Below, in pieces: positions 24,013 through 34,566 of a DNA stretch of 64,000 nt. The position numbers were made by a program, and so were the translations under genes. The notes beneath the pieces were generated by a model, which did not search any database, was not told the origin of the DNA, and worked only from the letters and a program-made list of their open reading frames with translations. Where the stretch lies: assembly GCA_013423325.1 (NCBI GenBank), contig BLJB01000125.1:62001-126000 (forward strand), given 5' to 3'. The DNA comes from Usnea hakonensis. Its lineage: Eukaryota > Ascomycota > Lecanoromycetes > Lecanorales > Parmeliaceae. Each line of letters begins with the position of its first letter. The first letter of the stretch is position 1.

Positions 24013-25916
24013 TCACAAGTGAGATCCTCGATTCCCTCCCCCCTTGGAGGGATCCATCAATCCTTGGACTTCCTCTTCGACCCTATTTGTCTCCGTATTA
24101 GGGTCGTACATTTTCGATCTCACCCACTTTTCCAATTCATCATCCCCGAAACCCTTGATGCTTTGCTCGCGATCCACGCCCGCTTCTTGTGCAGCTCTGA
24201 TGACCCCTATCGCAACGACGACACTCACGTCTCGTATCCGAGCGAGCTCTGGGTAGAGCCATCCCTGAGAAACTTCAGAAGGATGTAAGGAAGTGCTAAG
24301 CGATGTTGCAGAAGCGTATATCATGGACTGAGTGACGGTCGTTGCTTTCGAAAGGATCGTACCCAAACCTATGCCTGGGAAGACATACATGTTGTTGCCT
24401 GATTGAATTTGCGGTCAGTCGAGAATTACTGGTCCACAGCCACAAAAGAGTAAGAGAAGTACTCACCTTGGCCTGGAGTCTCTAGCTTTCCGTTATGCTC
24501 CACTGGGGCAAAAGGGCTTCCGCTCGCGAATAAAGCCTTGTAATTGGTGTACTTCAGAGCGTCTTCAAAAGTACATTCCGAGTTCGCCGATGGATTCGAG
24601 AGTGGAAATATTATTGGGTGCTCGTTCCATTGCCCCATTTTTGTTAGCATGTCTGGCGTGAAAGCCCCTCCTATGGTCGAAAGCCCCATCAGTATTGTAG
24701 GCTTCACATAGTCGACTACTTCTTCAAGGGTTTTGTACTGCTTTCCCGCGTTGTCGTCGCGTGAGAAATACACTTTGTGCTCCGCCAATTTGTCCCCTCG
24801 ATCATTGGTCACGAGACCTTTGGTATCGACGAGCCAAAAGCATCGCCGTGCTTCGTCCTCTGTCAGCCCTTCTCGCATGAAATACTCTACAATCTGTTTA
24901 GCCACACCAACGCCCGCGCTACCAGCTCCGAAAAACACTGCTCGCTGGTTCTTGACCGGAACACCGGTCCGTTTCACAGCGCTGATGATTCCTGCCAGAA
25001 CTACGGCACCGGTCCCCTGGATATCGTCGTTGAAACACGTGTATTTGCCTCCGTAGCTCTCAAGCGCTGGGAAAGGGTTTTTGAAATCCTCAAATTGGAT
25101 GACAATGCCAGGCCATTTCTCCGTCAACGCCACCATCATTTCGTCCAGAAATTCTTTTTCTTCCTGGGCGGAAACTTTTTCTCTCCTGCTTCCCATGTAG
25201 AGTGGATCCTCTCTAAGCGACTTGTTTCCGGTACCCAAATCTAGCATGAGCGGCATAGTGGCCTCTGGACGGATCCCTGCGCAGGCGACATACAGAGAAA
25301 GTTTGCCAACTGGTATGCCCATGCCATTGATACCTAAATCTCCTAGGCCCAGGATTCGAGAACCGTCGGTGACGACAGTGATCTCGACATTTGCCTGCGG
25401 CCAATTTTGCAGTACCGAAGCGATATGGCCGCGATCGGAATAGGATAGATAGAGTCCCTCTGGTTGGACGTAATTGTGAGACCATTGCAAGCAACCATCG
25501 CCAACCGTTGGTGTGTAGATGAGAGGAGCCATGTCTTTGATGTGTTGAGTAATCAAGCGATAATAGAGATGGACGTTGGTGTTGCGAAGGCTACTTAGAT
25601 AGAGGTATTTGTCGATGTTCTGTGGTCTTCGTTCTAATTGTTTGAGGCATCTCGAAGCTTGGATATCTAAGCTCTCGACTGCTGGAGGAACGAGCCCATA
25701 TGTGCGATTGTATCTGCGAACGGGCACAGAATGGGATGTATCGTAGTCGCCAGCCGCTGGCGGTGGATGCGTTGCAGACATTACTCTTTGGGAGTGTACC
25801 GATCGGGTGATTGATAGAGCACGATGGGTTGGAGTTTGTAAACTTTGGCAAGCCTTTCGGAATGCTGGGCAATAAGTGCTTGATCTTCGAAAGGGGAGGA
25901 ACTCAAATGTCGGCAT
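24013..25916 (-). CDS. mae1: NAD-dependent malic enzyme, mitochondrial
   Basis: Oxidative decarboxylation of malate to pyruvate with reduction of NAD(P). Exons are 25916-24467 and 24398-24013 (intron 68 bases, GT-AG), giving 611 residues. Residues 1-50 are rich in Arg, Ser and Thr with almost no acidic residues, as in a mitochondrial presequence; an internal Met (VMSATHPP) could give a shorter form. Signatures: IYTPTVGDGC, SDRGHIASVLQNW, VVTDGSRILGLGDLG (substrate site), the family signature FNDDIQGTGAVVLAG, and a Rossmann glycine motif FFGAGSAGVG. The second exon carries the conserved PGIGLGTILSKA. Length is normal for the fungal enzyme (about 570-650). Cofactor choice cannot be settled by eye. 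Nearest neighbours are lah (same strand) and a divergent HAM1-domain gene. Confidence 0.95.
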
Positions 25917-26583
25917 TAGCCTCAGAACCGAGGAAATGGCTCGTTTTATGACTGCATAGAAGCAATTGCGCTTTACAGTACGGAGGAAGTCGGCGACTTT
26001 CCCCGTAAAGAACCAGCCGAAATGCCAACAATCGGTGACCGATGAGCACGCTGAATTTGAGTAGAGACGTTTAAGGATTACTATGGCTTCAAATTTGAAA
26101 AGAGGCAGCTCTTATTCGATGCGATTTTCAAGGATCAATTGGACTGTGGAGGTGAAGCACACGAGCAATACGCATAAACGCGTAGAACAAATTAACGACG
26201 AAAGGGGAAAAGGCAAACGAGATCTGCAATTAGCGCCGGTCTCAACCTTGCGCGCACTGACCACTCGAGCTCGCCACCTTGGTGACCTCATCTCTACGTA
26301 AGGTAACGACGTAAGGTATTTTTGCTTTTGTATGCATCCTTTCGTAAAGTACCTTAGCCTTGTATTTAGCCCCGCAGAGTCTCTTCGCAGCTTACAGAGT
26401 TTTGATTGATGGTAATGCCACAGCCTCCTCAAGCTTCAATCAGTGCGTTCGTATCCTGTCGTACTTGATGCCCATATGGTTTTGATATCTTTGCATTAGA
26501 TAGCCCCCCTTTTGATTGACGACTGCAATTCGGAACTTTGGGCAGGCCTTTTCGTTCGACTTATCACTGTCAAGCCAAGAAAC
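25917..26583. other. Divergent promoter region, malic enzyme / HAM1-like gene
   Basis: Shared upstream region of two divergent genes. It contains two direct copies of ACGTAAGGTA (26296-26305 and 26309-26318) and an AGTACCTTAG element at 26348-26357, both related to TACCTTA-type elements found in other spacers of this window. No gene is evident. Confidence 0.5.
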
Positions 26584-28916
26584 ATGTCTTCCTGTTTTGG
26601 CTTCCGCAAGTCCAAAGACGAGGATACCGAGGTCCTACTCCCTCGATATGCGGATGATACGAGTCTCCAGAGAGCTTTGCATCAGAAAATGCACTCTTAT
26701 CAGATGATTGTATAAGACCCTCAGCTTACCATGCATCCCCGATTCCTGACACAAGCCACAGAGAGCCCTATTGGGTGGTTTTATGCCATCTACGGAGCAG
26801 CTGATCATTAATCTGCGTACTCTTTTAGCATCGGATGTTCTGAACCCGGACAATCCGGACCTCAGTGATTCCGGCCGGCTGTTGTTGAAATTCTCCAAGC
26901 GATGGCTCTCACAACTAATTGAAACTCTAAGGCACAAGAACAATAGCGACCAGATCCAAGATTTCATATGGTTCCTCTCCAAATCGAGGGTTTCGCTGGA
27001 TACGAAAGACATTGCTAGGACAGCGTCAAATGTGAAAGCTAAGGCAGACGCTACTGCCGGTAAGTTTTCTGGTCTACGGATGCGTCTTGTCTATGACTGA
27101 CTATCCTTTAGCCTACGAAAGCATACGTACTGTAGGCGGCTTACTCCTCACTAATTCCGACTTCAGGATATTTTTGGGCGACTTGGGTACCATAGGCCGT
27201 CAGGTCTTCGCTGACACTGCGTTCTCTTTATCAGAAGTCGCACAAGAAGCTGGGAAGAATCTGGAACCTTCTAAGCAAGAGAGTGAAACCATAAAACAGC
27301 CTGGATCGGAGAAAGGACCTCCCCCAACAGCAAATGACCTTGGGAATGGGGCTGCCGATATTACCAAGGCTTTGGGGAATGGACTGGCGCAGACAGGGCA
27401 AGATGCATTCTTCAGTTTGCAGAACAATGTGTCTGGAGACCAGAAAGAGACACTGTTGTATCGCCTGAAAGAGGCTGTTATGAAGCTGCGAAAACGAAAC
27501 GATTACTCGGATTCGGTATCGATGCTTGGACTGCTGATCAAGCGGTATGCCCTAGCGTACTCTAGAGCCGTAGATGAGAGTATCAGTGCCGCCCAAGATG
27601 ACGTTAATTTTAACCCTGCGCTTGATAAAGCTATAACGAACTTCTGGTCACTCGTTAGCTCTTTTGGTGATGAGGCGCAATGGCGAATTCTGGAGGAGAA
27701 TGTCAACAAAGTGATGGATCACTCGCAGACAGACCCAGAGTTTGAAAGCTTGATGATAGATATTGGCAATTCTTTACAGAAGTTACTGACTGACCCTGAC
27801 TTTTTGGACTCTGCGGATCAGAAAGTTAAAGAACTCCGGGAGAAGGCGAAGGAGGTGGGGACCGAGTCTAATTTACGCAACGACATCGATGAAGCTCTCT
27901 CTCAGTTTCAAGTCACCTTCAGGTCCGTTCTCGAAGATACTGACATTTCGAACTTGATTGCGACAACAGCTAATATCTTCAACATTCTTTCTCCTCTTAA
28001 TGCAGCGACAAATAAAGATCTGATCCAAGATTCCATACAGGTTTTTATCCCACTACTTATTCAAGCAATCCAGTACATCCCAATACCACGGCTCGAAATC
28101 TCTGTGCCAGAGATCGATCTCCTTCTCGAAAATCTGATCATCGAACCAGGCCGCACTATAAACAACACGTCCTTCCTCCCCTACAAACTCCGCATCGAAA
28201 CCTACAATGACCTCGAAATACGCAAAGCCCACACCCGACGTACCACAACTTCAACCACGTCTCTTGTCACCATCGCCGTTAATGGCCTCTCGGTCCGAGC
28301 AGACGAGGTCGGTTTCTGGCTTCGCGCCCACAGCGGTATTTTGCGTCTTGCAGACGAAGGCATTGCTTCTTTCCAACTCGACGAGCGGGGCATTGATATT
28401 GCCCTTGACGTGGAGATTGGCAAGGAAAGGCTTGAAAAGATCCTGACTCTCAAAGCCGTGCGTGTACACGTACATAAATTGTCCTATTCGCTCCGAAAGA
28501 GTAAATTTTCCTGGTTGGCATGGATCATCAAGCCACTACTTCGTCCCATTGTCCGCAAAGTTCTGGAAAAGCAACTTGCTACCGCTATCGCGGATGGCAT
28601 TCATGCCGCGAACCGCGAACTGCTCTTCGCCCGAGAAAGATTACGTGCTACACGTATCTCTGATCCGGAAGACATTCGCACTTTTGTGAAAGCGATCATC
28701 ACGAGATTGACACCCGCTGAGGATCCTGATGTATACACAGCAGTCGGTGTCAGGCCAAGCAAAGGCGTCTTCAAAGGCGTGTATGCACCAGGAAGTGTGG
28801 TGAAGCTGTACGAAGAAGAGGCAAGACAAGCCGCAGAGAGGGTGGACGACGCCGCCGTGGGTGGCGGCTGGAGGAATGATATTTTTGACGTTCACACTAC
28901 TATGATGGGCCAATGA
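26584..28916 (+). CDS. HAM1-domain (N- and C-terminal) fungal protein
   Basis: Exons are 26584-26709, 26762-27059 and 27112-28916, giving 742 residues; introns are 52 bases each, GT-AG. The first intron has a weak donor (GTATAA). The protein follows the fungal family with HAM1_N and HAM1_C (formerly DUF4449) domains. Family-like stretches are GFMPSTEQLIINLRTLLASD, SDSGRLLLKFSKRWL, QDFIWFLSKSRVSLD and RTVGGLLLTNSDFRIFLGDL. The C-terminal part from about residue 480 is beta-rich with FLPYKLRIETYND and HKLSYSLRKSKFSWLAW. Similar proteins are sometimes labelled BPI/LBP-like, hinting at lipid binding; the name comes from a hyphal anastomosis mutant in Neurospora. There is no signal peptide. The ATG at 26584 gives the usual short MSSCFGFRKSK start. 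Confidence 0.85.
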
Positions 28917-29342
28917 TGACAACTTCAGGGGACGACGACTCCATATTCTTCATTCGCATCGAAATCGTGGTTGGACGCCTATAGAACTGTATGGGACATG
29001 GAATGAAGATTTGAGGAGAAAGCATGAAAGCATGAAAGCAAAGCAACAACGCATTTGGGGGCACAAGCACAAAGCTGTGAGCCGGGCCATGCCAATGTGC
29101 GGATTGTAAAGGTAGCCACGATGCAGCAGATATTGATTACCCATAAAAGTTGTAAAAGTTGCAGTATGTACTATAGCAAAACCATCTCGTCCGATAAGTT
29201 TTGGATACAGTTTTGCCAACCCGGATGCTAAATGGAGACACTTAGAGCGCTGACGGTTGCTCAAAATTGAATTTAGGGTAGGAGATGTATATTCCACAGA
29301 TCCCTCCGCTACGCCCCTCACTATGACTCCCTCCCAACTTGA
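28917..29342. other. Intergenic, convergent 3' flanks
   Basis: Spacer between the 3' ends of the HAM1-like and prohibitin genes. A small tandem repeat of GCATGAAA lies near 29024-29040. No gene seen. Confidence 0.5.
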
Positions 29343-30440
29343 CTATGAATGGGGCTTCTTGTCCTCGTAAGCCTCGGTGACATTAAGCCCCAGGCCATTG
29401 GCATCCAAATACAGCTTGTTCTTTCCGCCAGCCTCCTGCAGAATTGTTGCAATGTTTCTTGCGTTCTCAATTCTTCTCAAGTCCACATAACTTCTGCTCT
29501 TCTTAATTGCGTCGCCAATGAGTTCCGCAGAGCGGGCTTCACCCTGAGCGCGGACTACTGTAGCTTGTTTCTCTTGGCGAGCCTTGTCCACAACGAAAGC
29601 TGCCCGTTGCGCTTCTTGCTGAGCAACTTGTTTGGCTTCAACTGCTGCAGTGAACTCGGGAGAGAACGCTAGGTGCTGAAGGGAGGATGAGAATTAGCAT
29701 TTGTTCATCGACGGGGATAAATGAAGAAATGGACTCACAGTCAACGAGACGTCGTCGAGAATGATACTAAATTTTTGTGCTCGCCTCGAAAGGTTCTCCC
29801 GGACTAATCTCGCGACATTTTCACGCTGCGTGATAAGCTGGCTTGCGTTGAATTGGGCGACTACGCTCTTTAGGACTTCATTTACGATGGAAGGTAAAAT
29901 CCTCTCGTCGTAGTCGGTACCAAGGGTGCGGTATATGGTGGGAAGGGCGTTGACTGCAGGGCGAGAAAGAACACGGCATGTTATATTGACCATTTGCAGA
30001 TCCTTGGTTCCTGTTAGGGAGGCGACATTGCGAGGTTTGGCGCGGACGTCGTAAGTTATCGGAGTTTCGAACCAAGGAATCTTGAAATGTGTTCCTAGAA
30101 AGTGTGAATCCCGGAAACCGACGGTGTTCTGACGTGACAAATATACCTTCATTGTATATCTCTTTCTTTACACCACCTATCCTCGTGTACTTGATAGCTC
30201 GATGACCACCGTCCACTGGCGACTATTAGCAAGAATCTTTGATATATAGACTCGACCTTTTATACCGTTGAAAAGGGCATTGTTGACCAATACCACCCCA
30301 CCCCCAAGCAGTAAAAGCCCGGCAGCTCCACCAAAGAAATTCCTAGGGCCGCCTGGCAAGCCACCTCTTCCTCTTTGCTGTGCTGAATTCACCCTCTGCT
30401 GCAACTTACGCCACACTTCCCTTGGATCTTGTGTCATCAT
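29343..30440 (-). CDS. phb2: Prohibitin-2 (mitochondrial inner-membrane SPFH protein)
   Basis: Subunit of the prohibitin ring complex of the mitochondrial inner membrane, involved in m-AAA protease control and cristae/respiratory assembly. Exons are 30440-30266, 30215-30147 (69 bases), 30094-29739 and 29675-29343, giving 310 residues, the normal length. All three introns are short (50, 52 and 63 bases) and GT-AG. The N-terminal membrane anchor is at about residues 35-52, within [20 protein letters not shown]. Then come [40 protein letters not shown] and [20 protein letters not shown], typical of the PHB2/BAP37 branch, followed by a C-terminal coiled coil. ATGs at 30440 and 30437 are equally possible. 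It is divergent from the CstF-64 homologue, with 254 bases between starts. Confidence 0.96.
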
Positions 30441-30694
30441 AAAACCCTACGCAGAATGTATGGAAGCTTGAAGAGATTGGAAATCTTGTCTGCGTCGTCC
30501 ACAAGAAGATTTAGCTCACCTTGCTGTCGGAGGATTGATTAATCCGTTCCGTCAGATTTGCCGCCTCGGTTCCAATTCTTTGTCTCCAAACCAGATTTGT
30601 CCTTACCTCTCAGTTCACTCTATGTTTTAAAAAGCATTGAACTGAAAGCCTTGATACCCTACTTAGCAGCGAGGAGAGAGCTTCTCTCGACGCG
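30441..30694. promoter_or_regulatory. Compact bidirectional promoter, prohibitin-2 / CstF-64
   Basis: The start codons of two housekeeping genes on opposite strands are 254 bases apart, so this spacer must drive both. It holds a CCAAT motif near 30567 and an imperfect palindrome GGATTGATTAATCC near 30532. The roles of these motifs are not shown. Confidence 0.5.
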
Positions 30695-31685
30695 ATGGCG
30701 GACAAAGCAGGCAGAGTAGTTTTTATTGGTAAGTACTTCTCAGAGCTGAAAGGGAATCTGCCGACTGATCGATGTAGGAAATATACCTTATGGTTCGAGT
30801 TCTTCTTGATCGCATACGAGGTCTCATTAACATATTTAAGGTCTTACCGAAGAACAGATTATTCACATATTCGGCCAAGTCGGTCAAGTCCTTAACTTTC
30901 GACTTGTCTACGACAACGATACCGGCAAGCCAAAAGGCTTCGGCTTCGCTGAATTCGCTGATACAGACGCTGCTGCATCGGCAGTCCGTAATCTCAACAA
31001 TTACGAGATTATGGGACGCGAGCTGCGTGTGGACTTTTCGCATGTGGGGGGAAAGGACGATGGGGCTCCATCAGGATACAACGCGCAACCCTCTAATGGA
31101 TACCAACCTCCAGTGCCGACTGGCTTACCTCCTCTACCACCGGGTATCGACCTTCAACCAAACATCACTTGCCCTGACGCAATATCAAAAACCCTATCTA
31201 CTCTCCCAGCACCCCAGCTGCTCGATATTCTCTCACAAATGAAAGGACTCGTGATGGGCGACCCGGCCAAAGCCACGGAGCTCCTGAAACAAGCACCTCA
31301 ACTTGCCTACGCAATATTCCAAGCGCTGTTGCTCATGGGCTTGGTCGACACTACGGTTTTAGGTTCAGTCGTCGAACAAGCGTCGCATCCAGCACAAGCT
31401 CCAGCGCACGCGGCTCCTCCTCGTCCGGCTCCGAATTACCAACCACCTGTGCAGCAACCTTACCCTCAGTACCCTCCAATGTCGGGTCAGATACATGCGC
31501 CTACACCACCAGTACATAACCAGCTATACCAACCCCCACCAGCACCGCTCGTACCTCCGCAGCCGGCTAATCAAGAAGAACTATTGCAGCAGATCCTCAC
31601 CATGCCCCAGCATCAGATAGATCAACTGGCGCCAGGAGATAGAGCTCAGATTATGGCCGTGAGACAGCAGCTGCGGGGCTTTTAA
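30695..31685 (+). CDS. rna15: Cleavage stimulation factor CstF-64 / Rna15 homologue
   Basis: RNA-binding subunit of the pre-mRNA 3'-end cleavage factor, recognising U/GU-rich downstream elements. Exons are 30695-30728 (34 bases), 30778-30792 (only 15 bases) and 30841-31685, giving 297 residues. The tiny middle exon encodes GNIPYG, the RNP2 region of the RRM, and without it the domain is broken. RRM at about residues 8-85, with RNP1 at GFGFAEF. A hinge domain follows (PNITCPDAISKTLSTLPAPQ to LLLMGLVD), then a Pro/Gln-rich linker and the C-terminal helical domain (QEELLQQILTMPQHQIDQLA) that binds Pcf11 in the family. The second intron has an unusual GTTCGA donor but a good branch site (CATTAAC). 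Domain order is complete. Confidence 0.93.
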
Positions 31686-33242
31686 GAGCCTTCCCCCTGG
31701 TTCACTATCGTGTTCTTTGTTCTTTCCGGCCTTTTACTTGGCTACGAGATAAAAAGTAATATCATTACTCTGTTCCTAAAATTAGCGAGGCGTACGGAGA
31801 ATTTTACAATGCCTACTTTCTTGGCTGGTCAGAAAGGTTGCATAATTTAGCCAAAGCTTTTAACAAATTCAACAGGATTTCTATCCCCAATCTTGGCTGA
31901 CCTGCCGTACGAAAGCACTCTCCGGTTGCTAGTGCCACCACACATTCTTTCCTTGGCTTTCCGAACCTCTCTAATCGTAGCCGTCAAGTCATCTCATTGC
32001 TCAACCATGTTACACCGCTTTGGCCATCGATATGGGTTCATTTATTAGTGACGAAATAAAAGACCTCACCGTGAACGTCGAATAGTCTCACAGTTGATCG
32101 TCGATGCTGTTTTGGTCGACTCTCGAGGATTCGCCCGCCCTGAAAGTTCGGTCACTAATCGACCTTTGAGGTACTTACGTGCAGCCTTACTTTGAATTAA
32201 TTCTTCTACGACCAGCTGATAATCGTGAAGATATCCCATCCTTCGCTCCTTCGAACCATTTATAGCAATTCGCAATATCATATGGGGTCAGATTGTCGTG
32301 GGAGCTGCAGTCGCCCAGCCCGACTAACATGGCAGCTAGCACAGTCATGAGTAGTTCGTGCCCAGCTTACTTCAGTCTGAGAAAGAAACCCATACTGAAG
32401 ATTCAAGCGATAAATTCAGCCTTGCTTCGCTGGCATCTTCCTAGCTGTACTTGGAGGTCGCCCGAATCCATTTTGCGCAGACCCGATTACTGCACGACTT
32501 GCGCTAATCACATCACAAAGCTCTGCGTTATGCTGCGAGCAATGGAGCTATAACTCCATCCGGCTGTTTGATGTGCTATTTGCTGGACTGCTGTCTCTGG
32601 TAGTGCTCCAGTCATTCCTAGCCTACGAACAGACCATTTCCCTCACGGAACCAGCCATCACGCCAGTCTTTACCGATCATGGGAAATCTATCAACAATTC
32701 GGGTCAGTCGCTACTTTGAACAGGGGGTTGGACCAATGGCCAGTGCTTATCTGGCTTTTGGACTGTTGGACAGAGCTTCATGTAGCGCGGTCTTTCGTTA
32801 CAAGGCTACATGGGCGCTGGACAGATTTGTACGCGGAAATAGGAAAAGTCGATTGCCTACCATCTGTAATGGTTAATAGGATGGATGACAAGTATTACTG
32901 TTGATGCTCGAAGGCCTTTCAATTTCATGTTATTGGCGTAATACCCAGTGAGAGTTTCTCGTGGGATATGCATCAGGCGTTGTTTTGTGGGCTTGCGGCA
33001 GTGGCCTCATGATCTCATGGCAGTGTTTGTTAGCGCAGCTGAATCCTGTAAGGCCCTCGGTTCAGCCGCGCATTTAGCCCGCTGCTCCTAAAGTCAAAGT
33101 TCTGGCTTCGGCACCAGTGTACCGGACGGCCTTACGAGAAAGGATTAGGTTTCTTTCCGCAAGCACGTTGCGGCTGTCATCGATTTGAATTTGGTACAAG
33201 CCTTGCTTCTATATGGGCGGAGTATCCGAAACAGGCAATGCT
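31686..33242. other. Intergenic, no gene recognised
   Basis: About 1.6 kb between the 3' ends of the CstF-64 homologue and the minus-strand gene ending at 33243. Frames are under 90 codons and overlap on both strands without codon-like regularity. No RNA gene or repeat was recognised. Confidence 0.5.
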
Positions 33243-33893
33243 TCAATTCCCAACATCCACTTTGACAACGACAGCCTTTCCTGTCCTTGTCTCGTACAAT
33301 CCCATGTTATTCTCAACTCTGAGGCAAACCTCCATTACGGAAACTCGAGCCCTCACGTCTTCCTTCTTCAAATCCAGCTTTGGTTCAGTCCTCCAGTCAG
33401 CGATGGGAGGATTCGATCCCTGAATGCTAGTTTCGTTGTCTCCGACGACCCGGTGCCCTGAATTTAGCAGGTGGGAACGCAATTGTTGTCCCAACTCTTG
33501 GATAACAGTAAGTTGTCTCCAAAACTCAATGCTATTCTCCTGACCGTGCAGCCGTATCATTGTGAGGTTCTCCGCGCTTGCGAAGCCGACAATGGTTTCT
33601 CTTGGCGGGCCGTCTTTCAAATCCAAGGACGCTTGTGATCCACTCTTGCTGGGTAGCTGCAGGGAGGAGACGTTAGATGGAATGAGGATGAGAGTCGTAC
33701 TAGCGAGGCCAGAGAGAGCGCTGCCGTTTAGGTGGGGAATAAGGAAGTTTGTTAGGAGCGATGATATAACAGTAGTACGAGCAGCGGCGATGTTTCGAGG
33801 AAGGTAGCTAGGGGAGTCATTGTGTTGAGGACCGCTCATACTTTCAGTGTATGAGGGAGGGCCATCAGAGAGAGGACTGGACTTGGAATCCAT
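33243..33893 (-). CDS. Uncharacterised fungal protein, 216 residues
   Basis: A single-exon frame. The start is set at the ATG at 33893 (MDSKSSPLSDGPPSYTES); upstream codons remain open only to a TAA a few codons before a GTG at 33947. I do not recognise a named domain. The N-terminus has a PPSY-containing disordered stretch, then a folded-looking part with ARTTVISSLLTNFLIPHL, TTLILIPSN, ETIVGFASAENLTMIRLHG and FWRQLTVIQELGQQLRSHLL. The C-terminal part alternates charged and hydrophobic residues and ends in AVVVKVDVGN. There is no signal peptide or membrane helix. Amino-acid composition and frame length support a real gene. The function is unknown. Confidence 0.75.
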   Translation of the reverse strand: MDSKSSPLSDGPPSYTESMSGPQHNDSPSYLPRNIAAARTTVISSLLTNFLIPHLNGSALSGLASTTLILIPSNVSSLQLPSKSGSQASLDLKDGPPRETIVGFASAENLTMIRLHGQENSIEFWRQLTVIQELGQQLRSHLLNSGHRVVGDNETSIQGSNPPIADWRTEPKLDLKKEDVRARVSVMEVCLRVENNMGLYETRTGKAVVVKVDVGN

Positions 33894-34566
33894 GTTGGGA
33901 CAGACAGAATTGAGGAGGTCAAAGGTTCGTTCTTTCAAGGTAGACACACTAGAGGTTTATCTTGGCATAGAATGCAGTTGCCTGCAGCGGCTTCATATGA
34001 GGCATTTTCCACCTTTATCAACCTTACGGGAAGAACTTAGACGAGGCGCATATTTAAGCGAGTCTCAAGGCTCCGCTCATTCTTAGCCCGAGGTCTCTGC
34101 TTTCACATGACCCTAAAATTTAAAAATCTAGAGGGTACAGCCCAGCATATCGGGCATATCCATCATGGGCTTAGTAAGGTTGAGAAGTGACAGTGCCTTC
34201 TGGTCTTTCAAAGTCCAACAGTTGCTCTTCCCTAAGTATTCAAGATGCATGACATCAAGATAAAGAGCTGAAACTGAGACAAATGGGCGCCCCGTATCAA
34301 ATATGCTTATCCCAAACGGTGGTAGCTGCCCACAAATTAACGAGTGGATCAGAGAAGCAAAGGCCGCCTCTTTCACGGTCATGTGTTGATGTGTATTCTA
34401 TAAAGCTCTCAATGCTCAGCCTCTTCATTCTTTATAAAGCGATCATTCGAGCCTCCTACATCCCTTTACCACAGCACCTACCTAATCTGTGAAAAACCGT
34501 ACACATTTCCATCCTTGCATCTCAGGTAAATCTCTTCCAGTCAGGTAGTCTCGAAGACACTTCACC
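33894..34566. other. Divergent promoter region, unknown gene / flotillin
   Basis: Upstream sequence of two divergent genes, including the flotillin leader (CT-rich near 34440-34560, ending CACCATGG). Short frames here look like chance. No gene seen. Confidence 0.5.

Noticed and set aside
24777..25244. 155-codon plus-strand frame
   Set aside because: Antisense to malic enzyme, whose motifs and frame are complete.
33894..33947. GTG start extending the 216-residue protein
   Set aside because: Nuclear genes normally use ATG. The ATG at 33893 is the first in frame and follows an upstream stop.
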